A program made the translations under genes and the position numbers. Below are positions 51,526 to 59,842 of a stretch of 64,000 nt of DNA, in pieces. The stretch is taken from assembly GCF_009761675.1 (NCBI RefSeq), contig NZ_QUZH01000023.1, positions 1 through 64,000 on the forward strand, read 5' to 3'. Every line of letters begins with the position of its first letter. Position 1 is the first letter of the stretch. The DNA is from Bhargavaea sp. CC-171006 (GTDB lineage Bacteria; Bacillota; Bacilli; Bacillales_A; Planococcaceae). The notes beneath the pieces were generated by a model. That model saw only the letters and a list, made by a program, of their open reading frames with translations, did no database searches and was not told the origin of the DNA.

Positions 51526-51542
51526 ATTTAAACGCTTTCAAT
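51526..51542. promoter_or_regulatory. cre-like site between the oxidase and the YhcN-like gene
   Basis: ATTTAAACGCTTTCA fits the CcpA consensus with one mismatch on either strand. It lies about 105 bases before the oxidase start and 84 before the lipoprotein ATG. The oxidase-carrier operon is the more likely target. Confidence 0.45.
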
Positions 51543-51625
51543 TAAATGCGTACATTAAAATTAAATCCTTTACATAATTGGAGAGGAAAAAGAACATCAT
51601 AAGCAAAAAGGAAAGGAGGAAAATC

Positions 51626-52165
51626 ATGAACAAGATTTTATTGGGCTTGGCCTCTCTGGCACTTGTTATGGGACTGGCAGCATGCGGTAACAATAACAAC
51701 GATCCGTCCACGACATCGAATGGACATGAGGAGAATGATGTCGGCACCGACACGAACACCAACCAGAACGGCAACAATGCGGACAACGGAGCGATGGATA
51801 ACAACGGGGATAACAATAACGGAGAAGGGGACGCGAACAACCTGGAACATGACAAGGAAGTTGCGGACCGGGTATCCACTGTAGACGGAGTAGAAGGTGC
51901 GACCGTCCTGTTATCTGAGAACAATGCTTATGTCGCCGTTGATCTTGCTGAAGGCACGGATGAGACCGAGGAATTGAAAACGAAGATCCACGATGAAGTA
52001 AAGGCGGCCAAGCCAAATGTAGAAAATGTGTACGTATCGGCCGATCCGGACTTTGTAAAGCAGTTCAAGGATTACGGAAATCAGATCGAGCAGGGGCATC
52101 CTGTAAAAGGATTCTTTAATGAATTCACCGACCTGATAAAACGCACATTCCCTGACGCGAAATAA
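51626..52165 (+). CDS. YhcN/YlaJ family sporulation lipoprotein
   Basis: The 179-residue lipoprotein starts MNKILLGLASLALVMGLAAC and has a low-complexity Asn/Asp/Gly linker (NTNQNGNNADNGAMDNNGD). The YhcN domain follows: KEVADRVSTVDGVEGATVLL, NAYVAVDL, VYVSADPDFVKQFKDYGNQI. In B. subtilis YhcN is a forespore/spore lipoprotein under sigma-G. ATG 51626 follows AAAGGAGG. CATAATT at 51573 is a possible sigma-G -10, but its -35 is poor. Confidence 0.88.
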   Translation: MNKILLGLASLALVMGLAACGNNNNDPSTTSNGHEENDVGTDTNTNQNGNNADNGAMDNNGDNNNGEGDANNLEHDKEVADRVSTVDGVEGATVLLSENNAYVAVDLAEGTDETEELKTKIHDEVKAAKPNVENVYVSADPDFVKQFKDYGNQIEQGHPVKGFFNEFTDLIKRTFPDAK

Positions 52166-52237
52166 CCGGATGATCAGAAGGCTTTTGGGTTTTTCGCTCC
52201 GGCAACCTGATGCCTGTCTTGATCTTGAATTTTAAAG

Positions 52238-52281
52238 CAAAGCCGAAATGGGCCGACAGTCCCGTTTCGGCTTTGTTTTTC
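52238..52281 (+). terminator. Terminator of the YhcN-like gene
   Basis: CAAAGCCGAAATGGG pairs with CCCGTTTCGGCTTTG (one mismatch), then TTTTTC. Confidence 0.88.
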
Positions 52282-52348
52282 TTCGAGAAGATGAATCTTT
52301 CGGGAGGGGAAATGTGAACATTTATCGAATTTCACAAACTTGCTTTTT

Positions 52349-52357
52349 TTCGACAAA
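52349..52357 (-). promoter_or_regulatory. Candidate Spo0A box upstream of the Spo0E-type gene
   Basis: Read on the minus strand, TTTGTCGAA is a perfect match to the 0A-box core. It lies about 75 bases before the Spo0E-type start. A short box is easily met by chance, so this is suggestive only. Confidence 0.3.
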
Positions 52358-52429
52358 CATTGCACAAAACACGTTGTATGATGAACAGGCTGCTTTAAAC
52401 CATCATAAATATACAAATGCGGAGGCAAA

Positions 52430-52603
52430 ATGGACATGTATGTGTCGAAGAAGATTTTGAAGAATCGGATTTACTGCAGGAGAATGTTAATGTACTGGAA
52501 AGCCCGCCAGCATGGACTGACTCATCCGAAAACAGTCGAATGCAGCCAGATGCTGGATGACTTGCTGAACAGGTATCAGAGATACGATCAGCATTGTTCC
52601 TGA
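52430..52603 (+). CDS. Spo0E-like aspartyl-phosphate phosphatase, 57 residues
   Basis: A short frame encodes a two-helix protein with the Spo0E family ending CSQMLDDLLNRYQRY, matching the SxxLDxLLNxY signature (Ser-Gln, Leu-Asp, Leu, Asn, Tyr present). The first helix is KKILKNRIYCRRMLMYWKA. Members remove phosphate from Spo0A~P and delay sporulation. GGAGG at 52421 serves ATG 52430 or ATG 52436; the latter has the better spacing. A two-way terminator follows. It supports an intact sporulation phosphorelay in this organism. Confidence 0.8.
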   Translation: MDMYVSKKILKNRIYCRRMLMYWKARQHGLTHPKTVECSQMLDDLLNRYQRYDQHCS

Positions 52604-52616
52604 TACGTGAAAAATA

Positions 52617-52655
52617 GAAAAGGCGCCGATCCAATAAGAGGATCGGCGCCTTTTA
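52617..52655. terminator. Two-way terminator between the Spo0E-type gene and tRNA-Arg
   Basis: AAAAGGCGCCGATCC / GGATCGGCGCCTTTT is a 15-bp stem that fits both the plus-strand gene and the minus-strand tRNA. Confidence 0.9.
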
Positions 52656-52661
52656 AAATAG

Positions 52662-52735
52662 CGTCCCAGGGGAGATTCGAACTCCCGACCTACAGCTTAG
52701 GAGGCTGTTGCTCTATCCTGCTGAGCTACCAGGAC
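52662..52735 (-). tRNA. trnR-CCU: tRNA-Arg (anticodon CCU)
   Basis: On the minus strand the cloverleaf starts GTCCTGG. It has the D-arm GCTC..GAGC, anticodon arm ACAGC-CTCCTAA-GCTGT (anticodon CCT), T-arm GGGAG-TTCGAAT-CTCCC and acceptor CTGGGAC with discriminator G. CCA is not encoded. It reads AGG. The gap 52736-52980 before the next gene holds no further gene. Confidence 0.95.
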
Positions 52736-52980
52736 ATGAAATAACGACATTTCTTATTATACACCAATCGGACGTCGGGCAAAAGGGCAAAATTCTTTTA
52801 AAGGATTTAAATGACATCAAGCTAATCGGAAGGCGCTTGTCTTATCACTTAAAGCTAGTCAGTAGTCAAAGGTGCAAAATATCCTGACAATTCAACATGA
52901 ATTTTGCCTTTACCTGCAAAAATTATTCGATTATGATCAATACAGCGCTTTCATTTATGCTTTAAGGGGGAAACTGCATT

Positions 52981-54450
52981 ATGAAATCTGTCGATAAAAA
53001 TCAAGATAAAGGAAATAATCAACGGGAGTTTAAGCTTTTATGGGCTCTTCTTCCTTTGATCGTCATGATCGGAGTTATGCTCTACACGGTGGTCAGCCTT
53101 GAACAGGGCCCACATATTCCATTGATCATCGGAACGGTGACGGCAGCGCTTGTCGCACTGAAGGCAGGGTTTAAATGGAAGGAAATTGAGGAGATGATGT
53201 ATAAGGGGATCCGGCTGGCACTTCCGGCAGTCGTCATCATCATCCTCGTCGGAATGATCATCGGTTCCTGGATGGGGGGCGGAATCGTCGCTTCGATGAT
53301 CTTCTACGGCCTTAAGCTGCTCAACCCGTCGTTTTTCCTGGTTGCGATCTGCCTGATCTGTTCAATCGTGTCTCTTGCCATCGGCAGTTCCTGGTCAACG
53401 ATGGGGACGATTGGGGTGGCGGGTATGGGCATCGGGATGGCCATGGGCATTTCTCCGGGCATGGTAGCCGGTGCGGTGATCTCCGGTGCTTATTTCGGCG
53501 ATAAGCTCTCGCCGCTTTCGGATACGACCAACCTTGCATCCGGTCTGACAAACACTGATCTGTTCGACCACATCAAGCATATGTTGTGGACAACCATCCC
53601 CGCGCTGGTCATTGCGCTCGGTATTTACGCATTCCTTGGTCAGAATGTCAGCGGCAATATCGACGCCGCACAAATAGCTGCCACTTCTTCGGTGATGCAG
53701 GATAGTTTCCTTATTTCACCGTGGCTTCTGCTTGTTCCTGTAATCGTCATTGGCATGGTCGCAATGAAGGTCCCTGCCATTCCGGCACTTGTGATTGGCG
53801 CGGTGCTCGGGTTCCTTTCTCAGGTGTTTGTGCAGGGTGACACGATCACAGCTGCCATCGTTTCCTTGCAGGAAGGATACGCCATCGAGACCGGAAATGC
53901 CCTGGTCGACAACCTGTTCAATGGCGGCGGTCTGGACTCGATGATGTACACCGTCAGTATGACGATCGTGGCAATGACATTCGGCGGCATTCTTGAGTAC
54001 TCCGGAATGCTCAAGTCCATCATGAACCAATTGCTGAAGCTGATCCGGAACACCGGCTCGCTCATCGCGTCGACGATCGGTGCCGCTTTCCTCACGAATG
54101 CCTCCTGTGCGGAACAGTATATTTCAATAGTCGTGCCATCCCGGATGTTTGCAAATACATACCGGAAGATGGGACTGGCATCGAAAAACCTTTCTCGGGC
54201 GCTTGAAGACGGAGGGACACTCACGTCGGTATTCATCCCATGGAATACATGTGGCGTGTTTATCCTCGGCACACTCGGTGTTGGTGTAGTAGAATACGGT
54301 CCTTATGCATTGCTTAACCTGCTTTGCCCGGTCATTTCAATCATTTACGCATTCACCGGATTTACGATTGCAAAGATTGATGATGGGGGCGGCGGAGCCG
54401 GCGGAGAGAAAGAGCCTACAGAAGTGAAGACGGAACTGCAGCACGTGTAA
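52981..54450 (+). CDS. NhaC family Na+/H+ antiporter
   Basis: The 489-residue protein has about 12 membrane helices with NhaC words: PAVVIIILVGMIIGSWM, SSWSTMGTIGVAGMGIG, GAYFGDKLSPLSDTTNLASG (ion-pathway region), and FLTNASCAEQYISIVVPSRMF. Members exchange sodium with protons, or malate and lactate. The ATG follows TAAGGGGGAAA. It is a single-gene unit with its own terminator. Substrate choice between Na+/H+ and malate-lactate cannot be settled here. Confidence 0.9.
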   Translation: MKSVDKNQDKGNNQREFKLLWALLPLIVMIGVMLYTVVSLEQGPHIPLIIGTVTAALVALKAGFKWKEIEEMMYKGIRLALPAVVIIILVGMIIGSWMGGGIVASMIFYGLKLLNPSFFLVAICLICSIVSLAIGSSWSTMGTIGVAGMGIGMAMGISPGMVAGAVISGAYFGDKLSPLSDTTNLASGLTNTDLFDHIKHMLWTTIPALVIALGIYAFLGQNVSGNIDAAQIAATSSVMQDSFLISPWLLLVPVIVIGMVAMKVPAIPALVIGAVLGFLSQVFVQGDTITAAIVSLQEGYAIETGNALVDNLFNGGGLDSMMYTVSMTIVAMTFGGILEYSGMLKSIMNQLLKLIRNTGSLIASTIGAAFLTNASCAEQYISIVVPSRMFANTYRKMGLASKNLSRALEDGGTLTSVFIPWNTCGVFILGTLGVGVVEYGPYALLNLLCPVISIIYAFTGFTIAKIDDGGGGAGGEKEPTEVKTELQHV

Positions 54451-54455
54451 TTTTA

Positions 54456-54487
54456 AAAAGAAGCCCTGCCTTGGGGCTTCTTTTTTA
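54456..54487 (+). terminator. nhaC-type gene terminator
   Basis: AAAAGAAGCCC pairs with GGGCTTCTTTT, then TTATG. Confidence 0.9.
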
Positions 54488-54582
54488 TGTTATTTGGCGG
54501 CTCACTATAGCCAGGTTTACTCATTCGAGGATTCATTTTCATCATTCATGAGCCTGATAAAAACATTAAGCCTGCAATCTAA

Positions 54583-55284
54583 TCATCGTTCCTTTTTCTT
54601 TTGGACGGTCAATTTTCCATCCGGAAGGTATTCTGCATAAAACACTTCTGAAACGGAGGTGATGTTTTGCTTTCTCAGTTCACTGATCAGCCACTCCGGC
54701 GATAATCCGAGTTCGTTCATCTCATGGCTGGACATCTGTCCGTCAAGGACGACGGTGGTCGGAAGGTTCCTGTGTGTTTTTTGGGGAACTTGCAAATCTT
54801 CTTTTGTGACAGGAAGTTTTTCCGGTTTCATCAGGACACTGAGCTGGCCATTCGGCTCTAGAATGGCATATTCGACTGAGGAAATTGAGAATGCTTTTTC
54901 CCGCCGCAGCAGCATGCTCAGATCGTCCATGTTCAGCCTGAGCTGCGAGAGTATGTCTTCCTGGACGATTCCCTTGCGGATGAGGATGGAGGGTTCTCCA
55001 TCGATCAGCAATCGGGTTTTCTTGGACTTCAGCCCGGCTATCCCCAGAAGAATGACCAACATGCCCCATACAAAAAGAGCGATCAGATCATGGAAGGAAT
55101 CATTGCCTGCTGGCCTGACCGCAAGATCGGCTGTGATTGAACCGATGGTGATGCCTGCGATGTAATTAAAATAAGTCAACTGGCTCATCTGTTTTTTTCC
55201 CATTAGCCGAGTGAGAAGAAGCAGGGCGAAGAAGGCGAACAGCGAGCGCAAAATGGTGACGAAGTATTCATTCATGCCGTCCAT
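54583..55284 (-). CDS. YetF/DUF421 family membrane protein
   Basis: The 233-residue protein has three N-terminal membrane helices (FVTILRSLFAFFALLLLTRLMGKKQMSQL), then the DUF421 cytoplasmic part (LLIDGEPSILIRKGIVQEDILSQLRLNMDDL-like, here with DGEPSILIRKGIV and LNMDDLSMLLRREK). A last region, LPTTVVLDGQ...LGLSPEWLISEL, ends it. Members affect spore germination or cell-surface charge in Bacillus, but the exact role is unknown. I start at ATG 55284 with GGGAG eight bases before; the frame to 55365 would run into the tRNA terminator. Confidence 0.88.
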   Translation of the reverse strand: MDGMNEYFVTILRSLFAFFALLLLTRLMGKKQMSQLTYFNYIAGITIGSITADLAVRPAGNDSFHDLIALFVWGMLVILLGIAGLKSKKTRLLIDGEPSILIRKGIVQEDILSQLRLNMDDLSMLLRREKAFSISSVEYAILEPNGQLSVLMKPEKLPVTKEDLQVPQKTHRNLPTTVVLDGQMSSHEMNELGLSPEWLISELRKQNITSVSEVFYAEYLPDGKLTVQKKKER

Positions 55285-55344
55285 TTCATACCACTCCCAA
55301 ATATTAATCATCAGTATAGGGTGTGGAAAGTGAATCAGACTATA

Positions 55345-55380
55345 CAAAAAGCACCGATTTTCCAATTGGAAAATCGGTGC
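55345..55380 (-). terminator. tRNA-Ser terminator
   Basis: GCACCGATTTTCC / GGAAAATCGGTGC is a perfect palindromic hairpin, followed on the minus strand by TTTTTG. It lies six bases after the tRNA. Confidence 0.9.
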
Positions 55381-55386
55381 CGTTAG

Positions 55387-55474
55387 CGGAGATGAGAGGA
55401 TTTGAACCCCCGCGGCGCGTGAACGCCCTAACTGATTTCGAGTCAGTCCCCTTCAGCCTCTTGGGTACATCTCC
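55387..55474 (-). tRNA. trnS-CGA: tRNA-Ser (anticodon CGA)
   Basis: The minus strand starts GGAGATG with matching CATCTCC at the 3' end and discriminator G. The anticodon loop is CTCGAAA (anticodon CGA). The long variable arm GGCGTTCACGCGCC and T-arm GGGTTCAAATCC mark a class II serine tRNA. CCA is not encoded. It reads UCG. The stretch 55475-55708 upstream holds no recognised gene. Confidence 0.95.
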
Positions 55475-55708
55475 ATGATTTGATGACAAAAGAAATTATA
55501 GCACCTCAGAAAAAAGGGTGCAACCCTTCTGCCGGTATTTTTTTTTGGAGGGCGTAAAGTCATGTGCGGCTGGTCGTTCCGACCTAACGTGGAAAACGGG
55601 GATAAGTTGAATTCAAGCCAATTGAACCATCCCTTTATTCGGATTTCAAGAGGAGGTGAGCCTGATATGATTAAACTGTCTGAATTATGAAATGGAGGAG
55701 GCTGTTAA

Positions 55709-57109
55709 TTGAAAAAGAAAACCATCGCATTTTCACTCGCGGCAATGCTGGCTGCCGGCGCTGCTTTGCCCACTGCGGTCATTGCCCAGCCGCTGGAAAC
55801 AGGCTACCAGGAAGCGCTTGACCAGTTTGACCAGAAAGCCATCCGGAAAATCGACGTGGACCGGATCTACAATCACATCGCGATTCTTTCTGAGGCACCG
55901 CGTGTGGCCGGGACGGATGTGGAAAACCGGGCTGTGGAATATCTCACAGAAGAGTTCGAGTCGTATGGTTATGACGTGGAAGTCCAGCCGTTCACCTACA
56001 CCGGTTATACAGAGCCGACGCGTATTGAACTCACTGTCGCGGGATATGACCGGGAGCTGAGCCCGGGCAACTTCACATATGGCGTTTCCGGAGATGTTAC
56101 AGCAGGACTCGTTAATGCGGGAATCGGCTCGAAGGCTGATTTTGAACGCATCGAGGCCGAAGGGAAGATTGCAGTCATCCAGCGCGGAGAATTCAGCTTC
56201 GCGGAGAAGGTTATTAACGCCTCGGAAGCCGGGGCTGCAGGCATCATTATTTACAATAATGGACCGGGAGCCCTGAACGGAACGCTTGGCGGACATGACG
56301 ACCGCTATATCCCTGCAGTTTCGCTTTCACAGGAACAGGGCCAGGCACTATTGGAACTTCTGGAAGCAAACGCCGGGGCAGAGGCCCGTGTTCTGGTCGA
56401 AGGAGCGGAAACAGGCGAGCATACCTCACATAACGTGATCGCGACCAAGCATCCGACAAACAAGAAGAAGGACACAGGTGAAGTCATTTTAATCGGCTCC
56501 CATATGGACTCGGTTCCGGAGGCGCCCGGCGCAAATGACAACGCATCCGGTACTGCGGTGACACTGGAGCTTGCACGCGCGATGAAGAACTTGCCGTCCG
56601 ACACTGAAATCCGTTTTGCTTCGTTCGGTGCTGAAGAGCTCGGTCTGATTGGTTCCCACCATTATGTCAGCGAACTCTCAGAATCGGAAAAAGACCGCAT
56701 CATCGCCAATTTCAATCTTGATATGGTCGGAAGCCGCGATGCGGGCGATCTGATCGTCGCATCCGTGGACGGCGAACCGAACCTCGTAACTGAACTGACC
56801 CAGAAAGCGAGTGAAAAACTGAACGGAGAGCCGACCACCCGCGGACGGAGCGGTTCCAGTGACCATGTACCGTTCCACCAGGCCGGAATCCCGGCGGCCC
56901 TCTTTATCCACAGCCCGCTGGAGCCTTGGTACCACACGCCTCAGGATACGCTCGATAAGATCAGCAAGGAAAAGCTTCAGGATGTCGCCGAGATCGTGGC
57001 AGCAGCGGTATATGACCGTGCCCGTTTCGACAACCAAAAACCTAAAGAGAAAAAGCGGACCGAAACATCTATCCCGAAAGAAGCGTACTTCGAACAATCG
57101 ATACGCTAA
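55709..57109 (+). CDS. Secreted M28 family aminopeptidase with PA domain (YwaD-like)
   Basis: The 466-residue protein has a Sec signal peptide (KKKTIAFSLAAMLAAGAALP, cleavage near AIA-QP). An inserted PA domain (about 125-235; GKIAVIQRGEFSFAEKVINA) and the M28 zinc site follow: IGSHMDSV, GANDNASG, FASFGAEELGL, NLDMVG and a final WYHTPQD. It removes amino acids from peptides outside the cell. The TTG start follows GGAGGAGGC. Its closest relative by layout is B. subtilis YwaD (455 residues). A strong terminator and array C follow it. Confidence 0.92.
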   Translation: MKKKTIAFSLAAMLAAGAALPTAVIAQPLETGYQEALDQFDQKAIRKIDVDRIYNHIAILSEAPRVAGTDVENRAVEYLTEEFESYGYDVEVQPFTYTGYTEPTRIELTVAGYDRELSPGNFTYGVSGDVTAGLVNAGIGSKADFERIEAEGKIAVIQRGEFSFAEKVINASEAGAAGIIIYNNGPGALNGTLGGHDDRYIPAVSLSQEQGQALLELLEANAGAEARVLVEGAETGEHTSHNVIATKHPTNKKKDTGEVILIGSHMDSVPEAPGANDNASGTAVTLELARAMKNLPSDTEIRFASFGAEELGLIGSHHYVSELSESEKDRIIANFNLDMVGSRDAGDLIVASVDGEPNLVTELTQKASEKLNGEPTTRGRSGSSDHVPFHQAGIPAALFIHSPLEPWYHTPQDTLDKISKEKLQDVAEIVAAAVYDRARFDNQKPKEKKRTETSIPKEAYFEQSIR

Positions 57110-57148
57110 CTGTTCGGAAAGAACAGAGCGACAAGTCATACTTGAGAG

Positions 57149-57184
57149 CCGTCACCCCGGCAGCCGGGGTGACGGTTTTAATTT
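57149..57184 (+). terminator. M28 peptidase terminator
   Basis: CCGTCACCCCGG / CCGGGGTGACGG is a 12-bp stem with a CAG loop, then TTTTAATTT. Confidence 0.88.
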
Positions 57185-57275
57185 CAAGTGGCGGACCCAT
57201 GTTTCAAGCATCGAGCCCATATTGCAAATGGAGGATCCATGTTGCAAGTTGCACCCCCATGTTTCAAGTTGTAAA
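57181..57275. repeat. Intergenic tandem array C, 20-base period, five copies
   Basis: The word TT(T/G)CAA(G/A) recurs with copies starting at 57181, 57201, 57221, 57241 and 57261, exactly 20 bases apart. Most units end in CCCAT. Middle bases of each unit differ. It starts at the T-run of the preceding terminator, as array A does. No gene or hairpin explains it. Confidence 0.85.
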
Positions 57276-57380
57276 CGAATCCTCCTTTCCAGCCCCCTTA
57301 ATCCAGCCGTTTAGCGATATAGAGGCTTTTTTTCTATTTCCCGTCACTGTATAATCCGGAAATAAGAGGAGGTGAATGCG

Positions 57381-58364
57381 TTGGAGAACCAAGTTACTGC
57401 CCACGAGGTGGCAAAACTTGCGGGGGTTTCGCAATCGTCGGTTTCCCGGGTCTTTACAAAGGGAGCAAGTGTCTCCGGAAAGACCAGGGAAAAAGTTCTG
57501 AAAGCCGCGGAACAGCTGGGCTATCGGCCGAACGAGTATGCCCGGAGTCTGATTATGAGAAAATCAAGCCTGATCGGTCTGGTCATGAAAGGCGTATCCA
57601 ACCCTTATTATCCGCACGCTGTGAAGAAGTTCACTTCGGAACTGAAAAAGCTTGGATATAGCGTACTCCTGATTGATACAGATGATATCGAACTGCAAAT
57701 GCATGATATAGATGCCCTGCTGTCTTACCACGTTGCAGGAGTGGTCATCATGGACGCGACTGCATCTCTCCAAACCGCTGAGATGCTCAAGCGTTTCCGC
57801 ATACCGGCCGTGCTGTTCAATCGTGTCGTTCCGGGTTCCGGGCTACACTCGGTCAGCTGTGAAAACGAAACGGCTGCCAGGGAAATCGCACGTCTTCTTA
57901 TCGACCGGGGATGTAAATCATTTACATACGTTGGAGGACGTGAAGGAGCTTCCACGCATATTGAGCGCCTGAAAGGGTTTACTGAGGAACTGGAGAATCA
58001 TGGTTTTGGATGCCAAGTATTGCCGGGTGACTTCACCTATGGCACCGGGTACCGGAATGGTGCTGAAATGGTCGAGTCCGGCCGCCTCACGGATGCGGTG
58101 TTTGCCGTGACTGATATTATGGCCTATGGGATTTTTGATGCTTTCCGTGACCGGGGGGTCCGTGTTCCGGAACAGGTCAAGCTTATCGGATTCGATGATA
58201 TCGAAATGTCTTCCTGGTCCCCTTATCAGCTTTCTACATATGCGCATCCGGTGGACAGGATGGTCGCACTCTCCATTGAACTGCTTCTCGATCCGGAGCG
58301 TAGCCATGCGGACGGAGAAGTTCATTATCTCCCGGGTGAGATGAAATTGCGGGGGACTACATAA
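57381..58364 (+). CDS. LacI family transcriptional regulator
   Basis: The protein of about 327 residues has an N-terminal LacI helix-turn-helix (VTAHEVAKLAGVSQSSVSRV) and hinge (AAEQLGYRPNEYARSL). A periplasmic-binding-protein-like sensor domain follows, with VAGVVIMDAT, RGCKSFTYVGG, DAVFAVTDIMAYGIFDAF and LIGFDDIEMSSW. TTG 57381 has good spacing from AGAGGAGG; the GTG at 57372 is too close. It lies before a catabolic operon whose leader carries two palindromic sites with a CG centre. It most likely represses that operon until a sugar-like inducer binds. Confidence 0.9.
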   Translation: MENQVTAHEVAKLAGVSQSSVSRVFTKGASVSGKTREKVLKAAEQLGYRPNEYARSLIMRKSSLIGLVMKGVSNPYYPHAVKKFTSELKKLGYSVLLIDTDDIELQMHDIDALLSYHVAGVVIMDATASLQTAEMLKRFRIPAVLFNRVVPGSGLHSVSCENETAAREIARLLIDRGCKSFTYVGGREGASTHIERLKGFTEELENHGFGCQVLPGDFTYGTGYRNGAEMVESGRLTDAVFAVTDIMAYGIFDAFRDRGVRVPEQVKLIGFDDIEMSSWSPYQLSTYAHPVDRMVALSIELLLDPERSHADGEVHYLPGEMKLRGTT

Positions 58365-58374
58365 AAAAACAGTC

Positions 58375-58457
58375 TTGACTGTTTCGATAATTTTAAGTAA
58401 TGTACTTTTTGTAAGCGTTTTTGCATACGTATTCACCCATGTTTGCATACGTATTCA
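58375..58457 (+). promoter_or_regulatory. Promoter and twin LacI-type operators before the HisD-like gene
   Basis: TTGACT (58375) and TAATGT (58398) are 17 bases apart. The same 16 bases TTTGCATACGTATTCA occur at 58420-58435 and 58442-58457, 22 bases apart (two helical turns), each centred on the palindrome ATACGTAT. A partial cre-like TTGTAAGCGTTTTT (58409-58422) overlaps the first. A small lacI-gene terminator (AAACAGTC/GACTGTTT) overlaps the -35. Confidence 0.7.
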
Positions 58458-58489
58458 TTCCAGCAGATCTTGAAAGGGGTCCATCCAAT

Positions 58490-59773
58490 ATGAAATTCAT
58501 CAAACAGGGAAAATCCACTGAAGAAGTTAAACAGAGTGACGCAAAGGTTTCAGAAACGGTAGCTGCGGCACTTTCCGATATCGAAGAAAAAGGCGATGCG
58601 GCAGTACGTGAAATGTCTGCTCGGTTCGATAAGTGGGAGCCGGAATCGTTCCGTCTGAGTGAAGAACAGATTTCCGAAATTGTCGGCCGTGTGCCGGATC
58701 AAGTCATCGAGGACATCAAGTTCGCACAAAAGAATATTCGTGAATTCGCGGAAGCTCAGCTGGCCTCGCTGAGCGATGTTGAAGTAGAAAACATCCCGGG
58801 CGTCATCCTCGGCCACAAAAACATTCCGGTCAACAGCGTCGGATGCTACATCCCGGGCGGCCGTTATCCGATGGTCGCGTCGGCCCACATGAGTGTACTT
58901 ACAGCAAAAGTGGCAGGTGTCAAGCGGGTGATCGCATGCACACCTCCGATTAACGGAGAGATTCCTGAAGCGACGGTTGCAGCGATGCACCTTGCGGGCG
59001 CTGATGAAATCTACCTTCTCGGCGGCATCCAGGCTATGGGCGCCATGGCAATCGGCACGGAAACAATCGAATCGGTCGATATGATTGTCGGACCGGGTAA
59101 TGCGTTTGTCGCGGAAGCGAAGCGTCAACTGTATGGCCGAGTCGGAATCGACCTGTTCGCAGGCCCTACAGAAACACTTGTTGTCGCAGATGAAACAGCC
59201 GATGCAGAAATGATTGCAACCGACCTGCTCGGCCAAGGGGAACACGGCCCGACATCACCGGGTGCTCTCGTCACGACAAGCGAAAAGCTCGCGCATGAGA
59301 CACTCGAAGAAATCGAGCGCCAACTGCAAGTATTGCCGACTGCTGATGTTGCTCGCGTTTCCTGGGACGATTACGGCCAGGTGATTGTGGTTGATTCGAT
59401 CGAGGAAGCAAGGGAAGTGGCGGATGAGATGGCTTATGAGCACGTCGAAATCCTGACCGAAAATCCGGATTACTTCCTCGAAAACATGACTAATTACGGC
59501 TGCCTGTTCCTCGGTCCTGAAACAAACGTCGCATACGGCGATAAAGTGATCGGAACAAACCATACGCTTCCTACAAAAGGAGCAGCCCGTTACACAGGCG
59601 GTCTGTGGGTCGGAAAATTCATCAAGACAGTCACTTACCAGAAAGTGAAGCCAGAAGCAAGCGCCTATATCGGTGAATACGCAGCTCGTCTCTGCCAGCT
59701 TGAAAACTTCGCGGGACATGCCGAGCAGGCCTTGCTCCGTGTCCGCAGATACGGCGACCAGAAGAAAAACTAA
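58490..59773 (+). CDS. HisD-family dehydrogenase, HpsN (sulfopropanediol dehydrogenase)-like
   Basis: The 427-residue protein has the HisD fold and zinc site (Gln and His in [14 protein letters not shown]), [27 protein letters not shown]-like [21 protein letters not shown], and [13 protein letters not shown]. True histidinol dehydrogenases read SQAEHD and GPSEVLV there; the GPTETLV and GQxEHGPTSP version is, as far as I recall, that of HpsN-type catabolic enzymes. No his genes are near. The LacI gene, GntP permease and other dehydrogenases around it point to catabolism of an alcohol or sulfonated diol. The start is ATG 58490 after GAAAGGGG. A GC hairpin follows at 59787-59817. Confidence 0.82.
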   Translation: MKFIKQGKSTEEVKQSDAKVSETVAAALSDIEEKGDAAVREMSARFDKWEPESFRLSEEQISEIVGRVPDQVIEDIKFAQKNIREFAEAQLASLSDVEVENIPGVILGHKNIPVNSVGCYIPGGRYPMVASAHMSVLTAKVAGVKRVIACTPPINGEIPEATVAAMHLAGADEIYLLGGIQAMGAMAIGTETIESVDMIVGPGNAFVAEAKRQLYGRVGIDLFAGPTETLVVADETADAEMIATDLLGQGEHGPTSPGALVTTSEKLAHETLEEIERQLQVLPTADVARVSWDDYGQVIVVDSIEEAREVADEMAYEHVEILTENPDYFLENMTNYGCLFLGPETNVAYGDKVIGTNHTLPTKGAARYTGGLWVGKFIKTVTYQKVKPEASAYIGEYAARLCQLENFAGHAEQALLRVRRYGDQKKN

Positions 59774-59842
59774 AAAATCATTTTTTCCGGCCCCGGGTCT
59801 TAGGACTCGGCGGCCGGGATACATAATTAGGGGGATTTGTTC

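Noticed and set aside
52248-52460. Plus frame after the YhcN-like gene, including a GTG start at 52314 behind GGGAGGGG
   Set aside because: It begins in a terminator or in the leader and overlaps the Spo0E-type gene start in another frame. Residues are non-descript. The binding site is fair, so it stays a weak possibility.
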